A stretch of 64,000 nucleotides of DNA, from assembly GCA_944739405.2 (NCBI GenBank), contig OX123182.2, positions 96,030,051 through 96,094,050 of the forward strand, read 5' to 3'. The notes beneath the pieces were generated by a model, which searched no databases, was not told the DNA's origin, and saw nothing but the letters and a program-made list of their open reading frames with translations. This DNA is from Euclidia mi. Lineage: Eukaryota > Arthropoda > Insecta > Lepidoptera > Erebidae. Below are positions 34,345-43,890 of this stretch, piece after piece. Positions within the stretch are counted from its first letter, which is position 1; each line of letters opens with the position of its first letter. The position numbers and the translations under genes were made by a program.

Positions 34345-34618
34345 TATACGACTGCCTCGTTGGTCTCGCAGCATAAATGTGCGCGTGGGATCGGGAGGTC
34401 CCGGTTTCGATTCCTGGGTCGGGCAGTGTTATTGGGTTTTTCTGTCACGAAATTCTCAGTAGCAGCACGAAGTCTGGAAATGTGCCCAGTACGGCAATAG
34501 GCTCGCCCCTTATTACGTGGGACTAAAGTATATCTGGCGAAAAGTGGGTGTAAAAATACAACTCTGCCTACCCCTTCGGGGATAAAAGGCGTGACGATAT
34601 GTATGTATGTATGTAAAA
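34345..34618 (+). mobile_element. tRNA-derived SINE with RTE-like tail
   Basis: A tRNA-like head (CTCGTTGGTCTCGCAGCATA; B-box-like GGTTTCGATTCC at about 34400-34411) is followed by a body with GGCAATAGGCTCGCCCC and GGCGAAAAGTGGG, a 3' block CTACCCCTTCGGGGATAAAA, and a GTATGTATGTATG tail. The body/3' block is shared with the repeats at 40.3 and 57.4 kb. The 3' block is also shared with the RTE element at 39.6-40.0 kb. Confidence 0.75.
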
Positions 34619-34689
34619 TTATTATTATTTTTCCAGCCCCAGTTTTTTGGGTGCGCGCGCGAGTATTTAAATTGTGATTATTTGCTGGT

Positions 34690-35003
34690 TATTAATTTTT
34701 AGTAATCGTTGATGCACTGCTTGGAAACTATAAATGGTATCGAAATAAATGTTAGTACTTATTTGTAGATAATTTATTGATAAATAATTCCGACCATTTT
34801 GTCCTAGCTTGTATAGTTTTCGTGAAAATTGAGAAAATCTCCAAAGTGGGACACTTTTCAAGGGGGGGAGCGGTGAAACGGATTGCGGGGGGAGCGGGAT
34901 AGTTGTGTATTTTAATATACTCGTATATAGGTATCACATAGCAGCAATAAATTAAAATTATAAATTTTGCCGTTTTGCCCATACATTGAAATCTAGAATG
35001 AAT
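34690..35003 (-). repeat. Right arm of ~300-bp inverted duplication
   Basis: Reverse complement counterpart of 33563-33862. It ends outward in TAGAATGAATATAC, mirroring GTATTCATTCTA at the left arm. Confidence 0.85.
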
Positions 35004-35009
35004 ATACTA

Positions 35010-35760
35010 CGTGAATTCAAATTCAAATTCAAAAATCCTTTATTCATTTGGGTCACAATGTGACGCTTATGAACGTCAAAATAATAAATTTATAAAATAA
35101 TTACTTATACTCAAATTTAAAACATTATTACTGTATGCTTCTACATTTACATTTACTGCCACGTTCGCAAAGCAATAGGTAGAACCATGTAATAGCATTA
35201 ATTAATTATGTAATAGCATTAATTAAAATAGGGAAACAAAATGTCAAAAATAAAAATAAATGTCTGTAAATAATAAATAACATCAATAACTTATTATAAA
35301 AAACATCAAAAACCAATATAATATTACAGGAGCCATTAATTAACAGAGTAAACCATTTTTTCCATTAACAATGTGTTTAATTTAGTTTTAAATTTAAATA
35401 ATGACAGATTTTGTAACTGCAATGGCAATTTATTTTTAAAAAATTTGCAGCGTAACAGCTTTTACTGTATAATGTAGTTCTAGGAACTACATCTAAAACT
35501 AGCCAATCTCCCTGTCTTGTGTTTCGTTGGTAAATGTCTTTCGCTTTCACAAATAAATTTGGGTTAGTTTTAACAAATACACAAATTTCAAAAATGTACA
35601 TACTCGGTAGTGGTAATATTTTGAACTTTCTTCTCTTGGAAATATAAAACCGACAGATAGTGAAATAACAATACTATATATAATACACCAACAGTTATTT
35701 CGATAATAAAATCGAACTCGATTTGAATAGAGCACGACTGTTTGTAAAGTGCTTTTTTAA
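35010..35760 (-). pseudogene. Jockey-group LINE C-terminus and 3' end
   Basis: The minus strand gives FKILPLPSMYIFEICVFVKT (across one frame change), then YQRNTRQGDWLVLDVVPRTT and NFLKINCH. This is the usual post-RT C-terminal order of Jockey/CR1-group LINEs. A 3' UTR with CGAACGTGGCAGTAAATGTA and GACGTTCATAAGCGTCAC and a tail TTTGAATTTGAATTTGAATT follow. It is 5'-truncated, with no RT active site. It is the same family as the 3' end at 18.18-18.44 kb. Confidence 0.7.
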
Positions 35761-38210
35761 ATTAGCAACAACTAACAACAAGTAAAAAAGGACATTTACT
35801 CGTTTCTAGTACATATATTTATTGCTTACCTACTCTACTTCATTAATCTTGTTTGTTTATGTCGAATGAAACAGAATGCTGCATGGATGGCAAAATGGGT
35901 TTAGTACTCCGCTGAGTGTTGCGTGTTCGATCGGTACACGGGACAATACTTTTTGTGATCCAAAAATTGTTGTGTCACTTCTGCGTGTACGTTGTGTCCT
36001 TCATAAAATATCATTACAATTTGCTACAGTTCTTGTCAAAACTTATGAGTTTTCTTGACAGGTATAAGCATAATAAATCCGTGTAAATATTTTAAATAAG
36101 TTTATTCTCAAATGTTTATTAAGAGGCATCATTTTAATGAACAAAACCTTTTGTTATTAATTGTGATTTTGTTATTGATTTAGAATACGTATACCCAATC
36201 ATAAAGTTTTCGACAAGTTTGAGCAAAGCATTCTAAAGGAAATCACATACAAACTACACGAAACCAACAAAATTATTATAACTACCTCACTATTATAGAA
36301 ACTCACCTATATAATATGCAAGTTGTGAAACTCTACGGTATTCCCATGAGATATAGAACAAGCTGAAACATTTGAAGCTCCTACTAACAAAGTCGCCTCC
36401 CTATTGTGAATATTGAATGAACACCACTTAATCCAAGGAGCTCTATTGCCAAACATAGAATGATATAACGTATGGAGGAAATCAGTAAACGAACTATTTG
36501 TGAACTTGACTCGCGTATTTTGCGTAGTAAATAAACGCATTTTGGGAATACTATAATGATAGTAATCTAAGAAAATGTTCCTATTGATACGATGATGTCT
36601 TCGTTATATTATTAATGCCAAGGCTGGCTTACTGACTTATTATTCATTGGCGTGGAATAGGAGATTTATGCTGATGCTATTTTAGGCTCATAAATAGTCG
36701 CAAAGTTAAATTGAATATATAGTGCAAAGTTGGTTGTAATAGAAAGTTATTTCTATAATAAAGATCATACTATTTTCTTATCATTTTACTCTGTCACAAA
36801 AAATAATCCTTGAAACAGGTGATATAAGAGTCTTATACGCTTATTCGTTCCAATAAACATTTCCAGCTATTCTACATGGTAACTTAAATAAAGGCAACTA
36901 AATAAAATTGTTATAACATATTATGTGAGCTAAGGTAAACAAAGATAGCACAGTGCCACTAGCTGCAAGGAGCAATTTCTTTATTTTCATTCCGAAATAT
37001 ATCATCATCGTGTAAATTAACAATTCTCCTTTGTCATATAACGTGACACAAAGCAATCACCTTTTTTGCTCACATTGTTTATAAAAACTGGTAACACCTT
37101 CACTTGCTTATAAACAATCTTGTCCCAAAAATAGTCCGTACCGTTGTCAGTTTAAGTGACGTTTATCCTTGCACAGGTGGGCGTACACATACATGTGCCA
37201 AACAGCTTTGGCGTTTATTTTCTCTTGAGACTTTTGCAGACAACTTTACTTACTAAAAGTAAATAAGATCTATGTGATGAAGTTAAAACTGACTAAATTT
37301 GATACACATAAACGTTCAGAAGATATACGTTTATTTTTGTTAAACATAATTATATGGATTGTTTCTCGTTTGTTGCAAGCAAAGTTTTAAGTGTCATTTA
37401 TTTTATTGCCACCAAACCTAAGAACGGTTTGCTGAAGAAAAGTATGCGCCATCTTACAGCTCAGTCACAGTAATAACAAGGGCTCAATGAGATATTTAAA
37501 TGCTTTTTTCTAGATCATTAATAATTTGAGCTACAAATCACCTGTTGTAAATGCGTTTTTCAGTGAGTTTTAGTTAGTATTGCATATGGTGTATGTATCC
37601 TATTAATAGTCTTCATGTGTAATTACCGTCTTATGTGAATTATAAAAAAAACAAACAGACAGAGTGCTAGAGCAAAGATGATTTCTGAATTCAGGCCGCT
37701 GATAGAATATATCATTGTTCTTCGGTAAAGTAAATGTATATAAGTAATTCCGTCCATCGGTACATTTGCCTTCTACTCTCCATTATCTTCTCTTGTCCCC
37801 TTTTTCTATTCGTTCAGGTAGGCAGTGACTATAATGTGCATAATTGGCATTGCATACAATATTACAAAAATGTTAACGATTATTTTTGTAATAAATTAGT
37901 CCTCAGGTTTGTCGACCAAAGACGCATTTTGATATAATGTAGATTAGAATGACGCAAATCTTGACCTAATACGGATTTTTTTTGGTGCATTTCTGGTTAA
38001 GAATGCCTATCATGACTGATATAAGACTCTGTTTTTATTGGAACATGTTTTCTTATTATTATTATTACTTATTTCAATTAATAAACAAAGAATACAATCC
38101 ATATAACAGATCAAAAGTCCACAAAACTGTGTTAAACAGTTTGACTGTGGACTTAGTCGAGTCTCATTCTAGTGCTTAAGTAATAGAAAAATAGTAGGGT
38201 TTATGTAATT
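35761..38210. other. No gene seen
   Basis: 2.4 kb of AT-rich DNA. Small open frames at 36.31-36.54, 37.73-37.94 and 37.98-38.18 kb show no recognisable motif. No LTR, TIR or tRNA seen. Confidence 0.5.
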
Positions 38211-38214
38211 ATTA

Positions 38215-38712
38215 TTATGCATATGTGTATTATTGAATATATTTACGTTATATACTATCTAATAAGAATGTTTTTAACTTTATTTTGATTTTATTTTGTT
38301 CTCTCCTGATGTCCACAGGCAAACTATTTAATACATAAGGTATACGTTTTCTTAATGTCCTATCGCCGTAATAATTACTGACCTTAGGTACTATTTACAA
38401 TTTGCAACAGATCTCATAACATGAATGTGAGATGTATGTGATAGGTTATGCTCTTCATTGCCATGTTGGTTAGTTAATAGTAGGTATTTGTGTTTTAGGC
38501 TGGCCGGAAGAATTTTGCATATTTTGAATAGTTTTTTGTAGTTACCTTTAAAGATCATTTTAGTTTTGTTATTTACTAATAATTTTAAAAATCTGAATTG
38601 AAGTGTTTCTATCTTTTCTACATAGGTTTTAAAAGTCAAGCCATAGCAATCAAGAGCATAATTATGCTATTATGGATTCCACCAGTGCATTATATAAACA
38701 TTTTAATGTAGT
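38215..38712 (-). pseudogene. LINE C-terminal region
   Basis: CLYNALVESIIA and, after a frame change, YALDCYGLTFKTYVEKIETL, LQFRFLKLLVNNKTK and LFKICKILPASLKHKYL form the post-RT tail of the interrupted LINE. A stop near 38391 is followed by degraded coding (CLWTSGENK-like) and AT-rich 3' sequence. Confidence 0.65.
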
Positions 38713-39636
38713 CCTGTCGGTCAAAGACACACTACACATACTTCTCAGTGCTCTCATTTCTACAGCATTTATTCTACTTTCAAGTCTCTTCTGCCATACC
38801 CAACTTTCACTACCATACATAAGGGTAGGCACTAACACACCTCTATGCACAGCCAAACGTGCCTTTTTGGACACGTTTTGACTATTTATAAACGCCTTCA
38901 GAGCTCCATTCACACTATTACCTGCATTAACTCTTCTTTCAATATCTTCTTGATTCTTACCATCTCTTGTAAACAACGTACCTAAGGTAACAAACTCATT
39001 CACTTGTTCCACTCGCTGTCCATCGATCAAAACATTACAAGCCGTAACGCATTCCTCCTTTTCAAAAACCATAAGTTTCGTTTTATTTACATTCACTTTC
39101 ATTCCTTTCCTCTCTAACGCACCATGCATGATTGTTACCATCTTCTGCAACTCCTCCGCTGAAGATGCAAGTATTACCTGATCATCAGCATAAAGGAGGC
39201 ATTTGACGAGTAGCCCATTCATCCTTAATCCGCAGTCACTATATTTTAAATCTTGCAAACAACTGTCCATGCAGAGGTTAAACAGCCACGGCGACGCTAC
39301 ACATCCCTGTCTAACACCTTTCTCGATGGTAAACCAGCCAGTGTATGCCCCGTTTATCCTCACACAAGCTCTAGAATCCTCATAAAGGGATTTCAGAGCT
39401 CGAATGAGGCTGCTGTCCACCCCATTCATTGACAGCACCGACCAAATTACATTCCTCACCACTTTATCGTAAGCCTTTTCCAAATCCACGAATGCGCAAT
39501 AGACCTTTTGACCTTTGGCCAAAAACTTTTCGGCTATGCTTCGCAAGGAAAAAACCTGATCCGTACATCCCATACCCTTTCGGAATCCCGCTTGTACATC
39601 CCATATTTTCCTGTCGGTTACTTTCATATCTCTCAT
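38713..39636 (-). pseudogene. RTE reverse transcriptase, inverted segment
   Basis: About 308 residues of intact RTE RT: QAGFRKGMGCTDQVFSLR, FVDLEKAYDKVVRN (first Asp), KGVRQGCVASPWLFNL, LLYADDQVILA (YADD) and the thumb with YGSESWVWQ. The last ~16 residues of the open frame (LKCLYNALVESIIA) belong to the flanking older LINE. It lacks the endonuclease because the copy is 5'-truncated. Confidence 0.8.
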
Positions 39637-39639
39637 AAC

Positions 39640-39999
39640 ACTCTCAGAGTAAAGAATTGTGTGATACGAGAGTGGTGTGGGGTAAAAGAAGATGTAGTGA
39701 CAAGCATCGAGAAAGGCATGTTAAGATGGTTTGGGCACATGGAGAGGATGGATGACGAAAGACTGACAAACAAGATATATAAGGCAAGTGTGAATGGGAC
39801 AGGACGAAGGGGAAGACCTAGGCGGACGTTCTCTGACCAGATTGGAGACATCCTAAAAAAAGGACAGGTCAGAAGTACCCTAAACAGAAGAGCATGCATG
39901 AGAAACTTGATGGGAGTGAATGAAACCAGAGAGGTATGTCAGGATCGTTGCAAATGGCGTTCCGTAGTCTCTGCCTACCCCTCCGGGAAACAGGCGTGA
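39640..39999 (+). pseudogene. RTE C-terminus with stop and 3' tail
   Basis: Continuous frame LRVKNCVIREWCGVKEDVV, MLRWFGHMERMDDERL, RRGRPRRTFSDQIGDI, then VVSAYPSGKQA and TGA at 39997-39999. The final codons overlap the CTACCCC-CCGGG block shared with the SINEs. The frame upstream of 39640 is a shadow of the inverted segment. Confidence 0.8.
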
Positions 40000-40184
40000 G
40001 TCTATGTAAATAGGAGAAAGGCTTTATCTATATCTACTATATTATACTACTATATTTATAAATTCTTTATTACTCCTGTCAATATTGGATCTTAAATGTG
40101 TGATTTTTAACACAAAATATTATATCTACCATGGACTTTACGACTTGACAACGTTAAGATGTTGATTTATATATATAAAATACA

Positions 40185-40318
40185 AAAGTTAGAGGATTGT
40201 CGCAGCTACGCCTGCGCATTTTATTTGAAATACGGTCCCCAAAGAACTACATGCCAAATTTCGTTGTCAATCAGTCAACAGTAAAATAAAACACTAATAC
40301 TAACGCAAGAATTTTATA
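40185..40318 (-). mobile_element. Helitron-like short element, copy E (partial)
   Basis: On the minus strand it starts TTCTTGCGTTAGTATTAG, keeps AAATTTGGCATGTAG and GCGCAGGCGTAGCTGCG, and ends near CCTCTAAC. An internal deletion makes it shorter than copies C and D. Confidence 0.55.
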
Positions 40319-40552
40319 CATACATACATAGACTCACGCCTGTTTCCCCGAAGGGGTAGGCATAGGCATATTAAACGCCCACTTTTCGCCAGTGTTTTGA
40401 TCCTACGTAATAGGTGGCGAGCCTATTGCCGCTTATCGGGATATTTTGTTTGCCAGAGCCTCGTCCGTTGATCGGCAGGTGCACCACTTGCAGGTGAGGT
40501 TGGCTTGGGACCCTAAGTTCTTGGTGGGAACCCTATGCACCCTATGAATTTT
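40316..40552 (-). mobile_element. SINE with TATG tail, copy 2
   Basis: On the minus strand: GGTGCATAGGGTTCCCACC, CCTGCAAGTGGTGCACCTGC, GGCAATAGGCTCGCCACC, GGCGAAAAGTGGGCG, CTACCCCTTCGGGGAAACAG and a TATGTATGTATG tail at the left edge. It is near-identical in layout to the copy at 57.39-57.61 kb. It interrupts the LINE RT ORF. Confidence 0.75.
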
Positions 40553-41565
40553 CAGTTGCAATTAATGAAATTATGGTGAAAACAAGAAAAACTATGAGTA
40601 ATAATTGGTGTTGTTATATCTGAAATGTGAGTGTAAGGTGATTTAATAAGAATAAATTTAGTTTTATCCGAATTTAATACAATTTCATTGTCATGCGACC
40701 ATTTAACTACTGCATCTACGTCTTGCTGTACCAAGCGACAGGTCTCTGCTAGGTCGGTGCCAGCGCACAGTGTGCACAAGTCGTCTGCCAACATATGCGC
40801 GGAGCTGTGACGTAATACGCCGTTTAAGCTATTTACGTGCATCAGGCAGCACACAGGAGCACAGCCAGATCCTTGTGCCACCCCACACTGGACCGCCCTC
40901 TCGTCACAGAAGCTCTCGCCGACCTTCACTTGGTAGGATCTTGCAGTGAGAAAGTCTCTGAACCATTTGTTCAGAGGCTCACTCATTCCACACTCCTTCA
41001 TAGCTCTTAATAGCGTATCATATTCTAAAATATCAAAAGCTTTTTTAAAATCGTATAATATTGCTATAACAAATTTTCGTTCAGATAAATATGTATTTAT
41101 TTCACTAAGACATTTTGATAACAATGTATCTGTGCTTTTATTTTGCTGAAATCTGTGTTGACAATTATTAATAATTTTATTTTTTTGAAGATATGATCCA
41201 AGCTGGTTTAGTATACATTTTTCCATAATTTTATCTACGCTCGATAGAATAGCAATAGGTCTGTAGTTTGAAAGTATCTTACAATCACCTTTTTTGTGAA
41301 TAGGTCAAACTATAGCTTTTTTAAGAGGACTAGGAAATTTGTGCTTACTTACAGATAAATTGACTAGCTTAGCAATAACAGGACTTATTTTGCCGGCTAT
41401 TTGTTTCAGATCAGACATACGTATGCGATCCGCACCCGGTAATTTCTTGTGACTAATATTTTTAATTATTTTCATTTTCGTTTGACTATTTACCGGTTGC
41501 CATCGCATACATACATCCGATTCGTTTACATGGTGCTTTCTGTCTAACCATTTTTCATGACACAT
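40552..41565 (-). pseudogene. LINE reverse transcriptase
   Basis: Pre-RT residues (MKIIKNISHKKLPGADRIRM) at 41.57-41.31 kb end in KKAIV, with a stop codon at the joint. The catalytic part at 41226-40552 has YDFKKAFDILEYDTLL (first Asp), CGVAQGSGCAPVCCL (in place of the usual PQGSxLGP) and LADD as the catalytic block. It is cut after HHNFINCN by the SINE. Confidence 0.75.
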
Positions 41566-41573
41566 ATGTTTAA

Positions 41574-42645
41574 CCCTTGAGGTGCGATCAAACTATAGGC
41601 AAAGTGCCACAAGTGCGAAAGGTCACGTTGCTGCAAATTTTCATTGGCATAGGTTACTGGAAAAAAATTAATCATGACACCTTAATATAATTATATTACA
41701 TGAATTGCATATCATTGTGTTGGTTTTAAAATCAGCTATCATAATAATAACATGAATTACTACTAAATACTCACCTTTCCGGCAAAATAAGCTTACAAAC
41801 TTAGAAGTTTGTTTTTTTTTCACTCGTTCACACAAACATTTCATCACATATTAATGAATTTCATTTCTTGTTTGGTTCATAAACACAAATCACATATACC
41901 TTTAGGTTTTCACACAATACATTATTTATTTGTAACAAACGAATCTAACGCCACTAAAAAATTATAATCCGAACGCGTAACAAAAAGTTCGCCGTGCCAG
42001 GCCGCCATGTTACTGTAACGGACACTGTGGCTGTGAATTATTTACCATTTGAAACACGATAACAGTGAGAATGTACAACAATGCTAGTATTTATTTGCTA
42101 AAATATGTTTTCAGATAAATAATCTGGGTACTTTTATGTCTTTCATAACTATTAAAATAATATTTATCATATAACACTTACGAAAATAGCGAGTTTCAAG
42201 AGTAGAAATAGCCCTTCTAAAAAGCTTTTGCCTTTTATCACTGTATCTCTTGTCTTTGTCACGAATAATGTCACTTCACAATTTCTTTATTTATTTCTGA
42301 GTAAATCTATTTATGTATCTTTCTAAAATATTCACCGGTTTCTTCCACGAGACAACTTTTATTATAAAGATCGCGGAACAAAACACAACAATGGCGGACG
42401 CTTTCGCAACTGAGACACAGATAATTATATTTCAATATTTTTTGGCGCGTTTCGTTTCCCTCACCCTTCTAAAACGATTTAGTTGCATAGAATATGAACT
42501 ATTCTAATAGTTACTACTTTCGTTTCTTGGTTTAAGTAAAACAAAACGTGAAAAAACCGCGACCAATAGAACGATTAGCGTGCCTCAAACACTTCGGACC
42601 ACCAAAATTAGAGCACGACCGTGCGTGCTGTAATCACGTGGGAGG
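41574..42645. mobile_element. TTAA-flanked 1,072-bp element (piggyBac-like?)
   Basis: TTAA stands at both edges (41570-41573 and 42646-42649). The left terminus begins CCCTTGAGG and the right ends GTGGGAGG. Removing the block with one TTAA joins the minus-strand LINE reading frame exactly (DINLI to KHMCHEKW). This precise TTAA behaviour is that of piggyBac-type transposons. The terminal inverted repeats are poor (CCC at one end, CCTCCC at the other), and there is no transposase ORF, so it would be a non-autonomous or degenerate copy. Confidence 0.55.
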
Positions 42646-42886
42646 TTAATGAGATTAATATCATCAGAAAAAGTTGACGCAAATTTATTACATATATCTT
42701 TTGTTTGCCTAGTAATATGTTATTTTTTTCCCATATCTTACGTATATTGCCATTATAATCTATAATACTTTGCTTATCGTATTTGGTTTTACACTTAGAT
42801 ATAGCTTTTGTACATTTATTTCTGTATCTCGTATAATTTAGTCGCTTCACCATATTTTTTGGGTCAGCACTCCATATATCTATCAC
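42608..42886 (-). pseudogene. LINE linker segment
   Basis: RLNYTRYRNKCTKAISKCKTKYD and KIWEKNNILLGK are the typical basic helix between endonuclease and RT in Jockey-group LINEs. Near 42690 the natural continuation (ICNKFASTFSDDINLI) lies in a different frame and runs to the TTAA joint at 42646. The last ~12 residues of the open frame are read from the inserted element. Confidence 0.65.
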
Positions 42887-43890
42887 GTTTTAGTATCATC
42901 GATTTAAGGTTATTATTAATCCAGCTATTTTTATTACGATTACTCTGTCGTATGCATATGTGTTTATAACTACTTTCATAAATATTTGTGAATATTAAAC
43001 AACATTCCGAATATAATTCAAAAGGACATTCAATTGACATTAATCGATCAAAGTTGGTGTTGAGTAGTTTTTCTCTTACAATACGATTATCTAATACACG
43101 TCGGTGTCGTGCTGATTTGTGTGAGTCACCTGCCGCAGATTGTCGCCACGAGCCACCGATAGACATCAATGCGTTTGAACGATCGCGACGATAAGTGTGT
43201 TTCCATTCTACCGCGGCTGATGTGAAATAGTGATCCGATATTTTATGTGTTATTACCGATGAATATATAGTAGGTGTATTATCCCTAATAAAAATGTGGA
43301 CTAGGCAGGATTCTACTATTTTTCCTTTGACTATTTCTTTACGAGTTGTATCATTTATACACTTTATAAAACCATATTCTGATATTAAGTTCTCATACGC
43401 TATTACATTATTGTCCTGTTTATTTAACAAATTTATGTTCATGTCCCCACATATTATTACCTTATTATCCAAAGGAAGACTATCTAAAAGAGCTTGGAAT
43501 TCTTTTAAGAACTGTAGAGTTTTATCTGCTTTATTAATTCTAGGCGGCCTATAAATTGACACAAAATTTATTTGTTCATTAAAATGAGTCAGTATAATGG
43601 AAATACACTAAGTATTATGCATCTTCGACGCGGGCTCGCTGCCGGTGGCTCGCGCCAACAGCTCGCCGCGCGTGTACACTATGACCCCACCCCCGCTACG
43701 ACCCGATCGTGTATAATAGTTAAAATTGAATCCATCTAATCTATAAAATGTCAATGTAGTTAATGTTTGCTTCTGTAATTACCTTATACATCTAATTCGT
43801 TCAAATATTAATTTAAAGTTGCGAGTAATTCGTTAAAATTCTTTTGTATCGAACGTATATTAATATGAACTATATGAAATAAATATTTAT
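42864..43890 (-). pseudogene. LINE endonuclease domain
   Basis: From right to left it reads HINIRSIQKNFNEL (start of the APE fold), RSGRSGGGVIVYTRGEL, then in the 232-residue open part YRPPRINKADKT, VIICGDMNINLL (catalytic box) and HKISDHYFTSAAV (histidine box). A frame break lies near 43600. The rest (RIVREKLLNTNFDRL, SWINNNLKSMI) is the usual linker to RT. Confidence 0.75.

Larger units (their letters stand above)
38711..40011 (+). mobile_element. RTE LINE fragment with 5' inversion
   Basis: The left part (38711-39639) is minus-strand and encodes RT. The right part (39640-40011) is plus-strand and encodes the C-terminus plus 3' tail. The inverted part ends at residue string SVSLTDRT and the plus part begins LRVKNCVIREWCGV, which is the direct protein continuation, and both break edges carry ACT. 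This geometry (inverted 5' block, correctly oriented 3' block, no lost coding sequence) is the twin-priming outcome known for L1. The host sequence is the older LINE. Confidence 0.75.
38215..43890 (-). mobile_element. Decayed Jockey-group LINE, four nested inserts
   Basis: Minus-strand LINE pieces occur in collinear order from the endonuclease (43.89-42.87 kb) through linker (42.89-42.65), pre-RT (41.57-41.31), RT (41.23-40.55) and C-terminus (38.71-38.22). The joints hold a TTAA element (41574-42645), a SINE (about 40316-40552), a Helitron-like copy (about 40185-40318) and a 5'-inverted RTE fragment (about 38711-40011). Many stops and frame changes show an old element. Confidence 0.8.
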
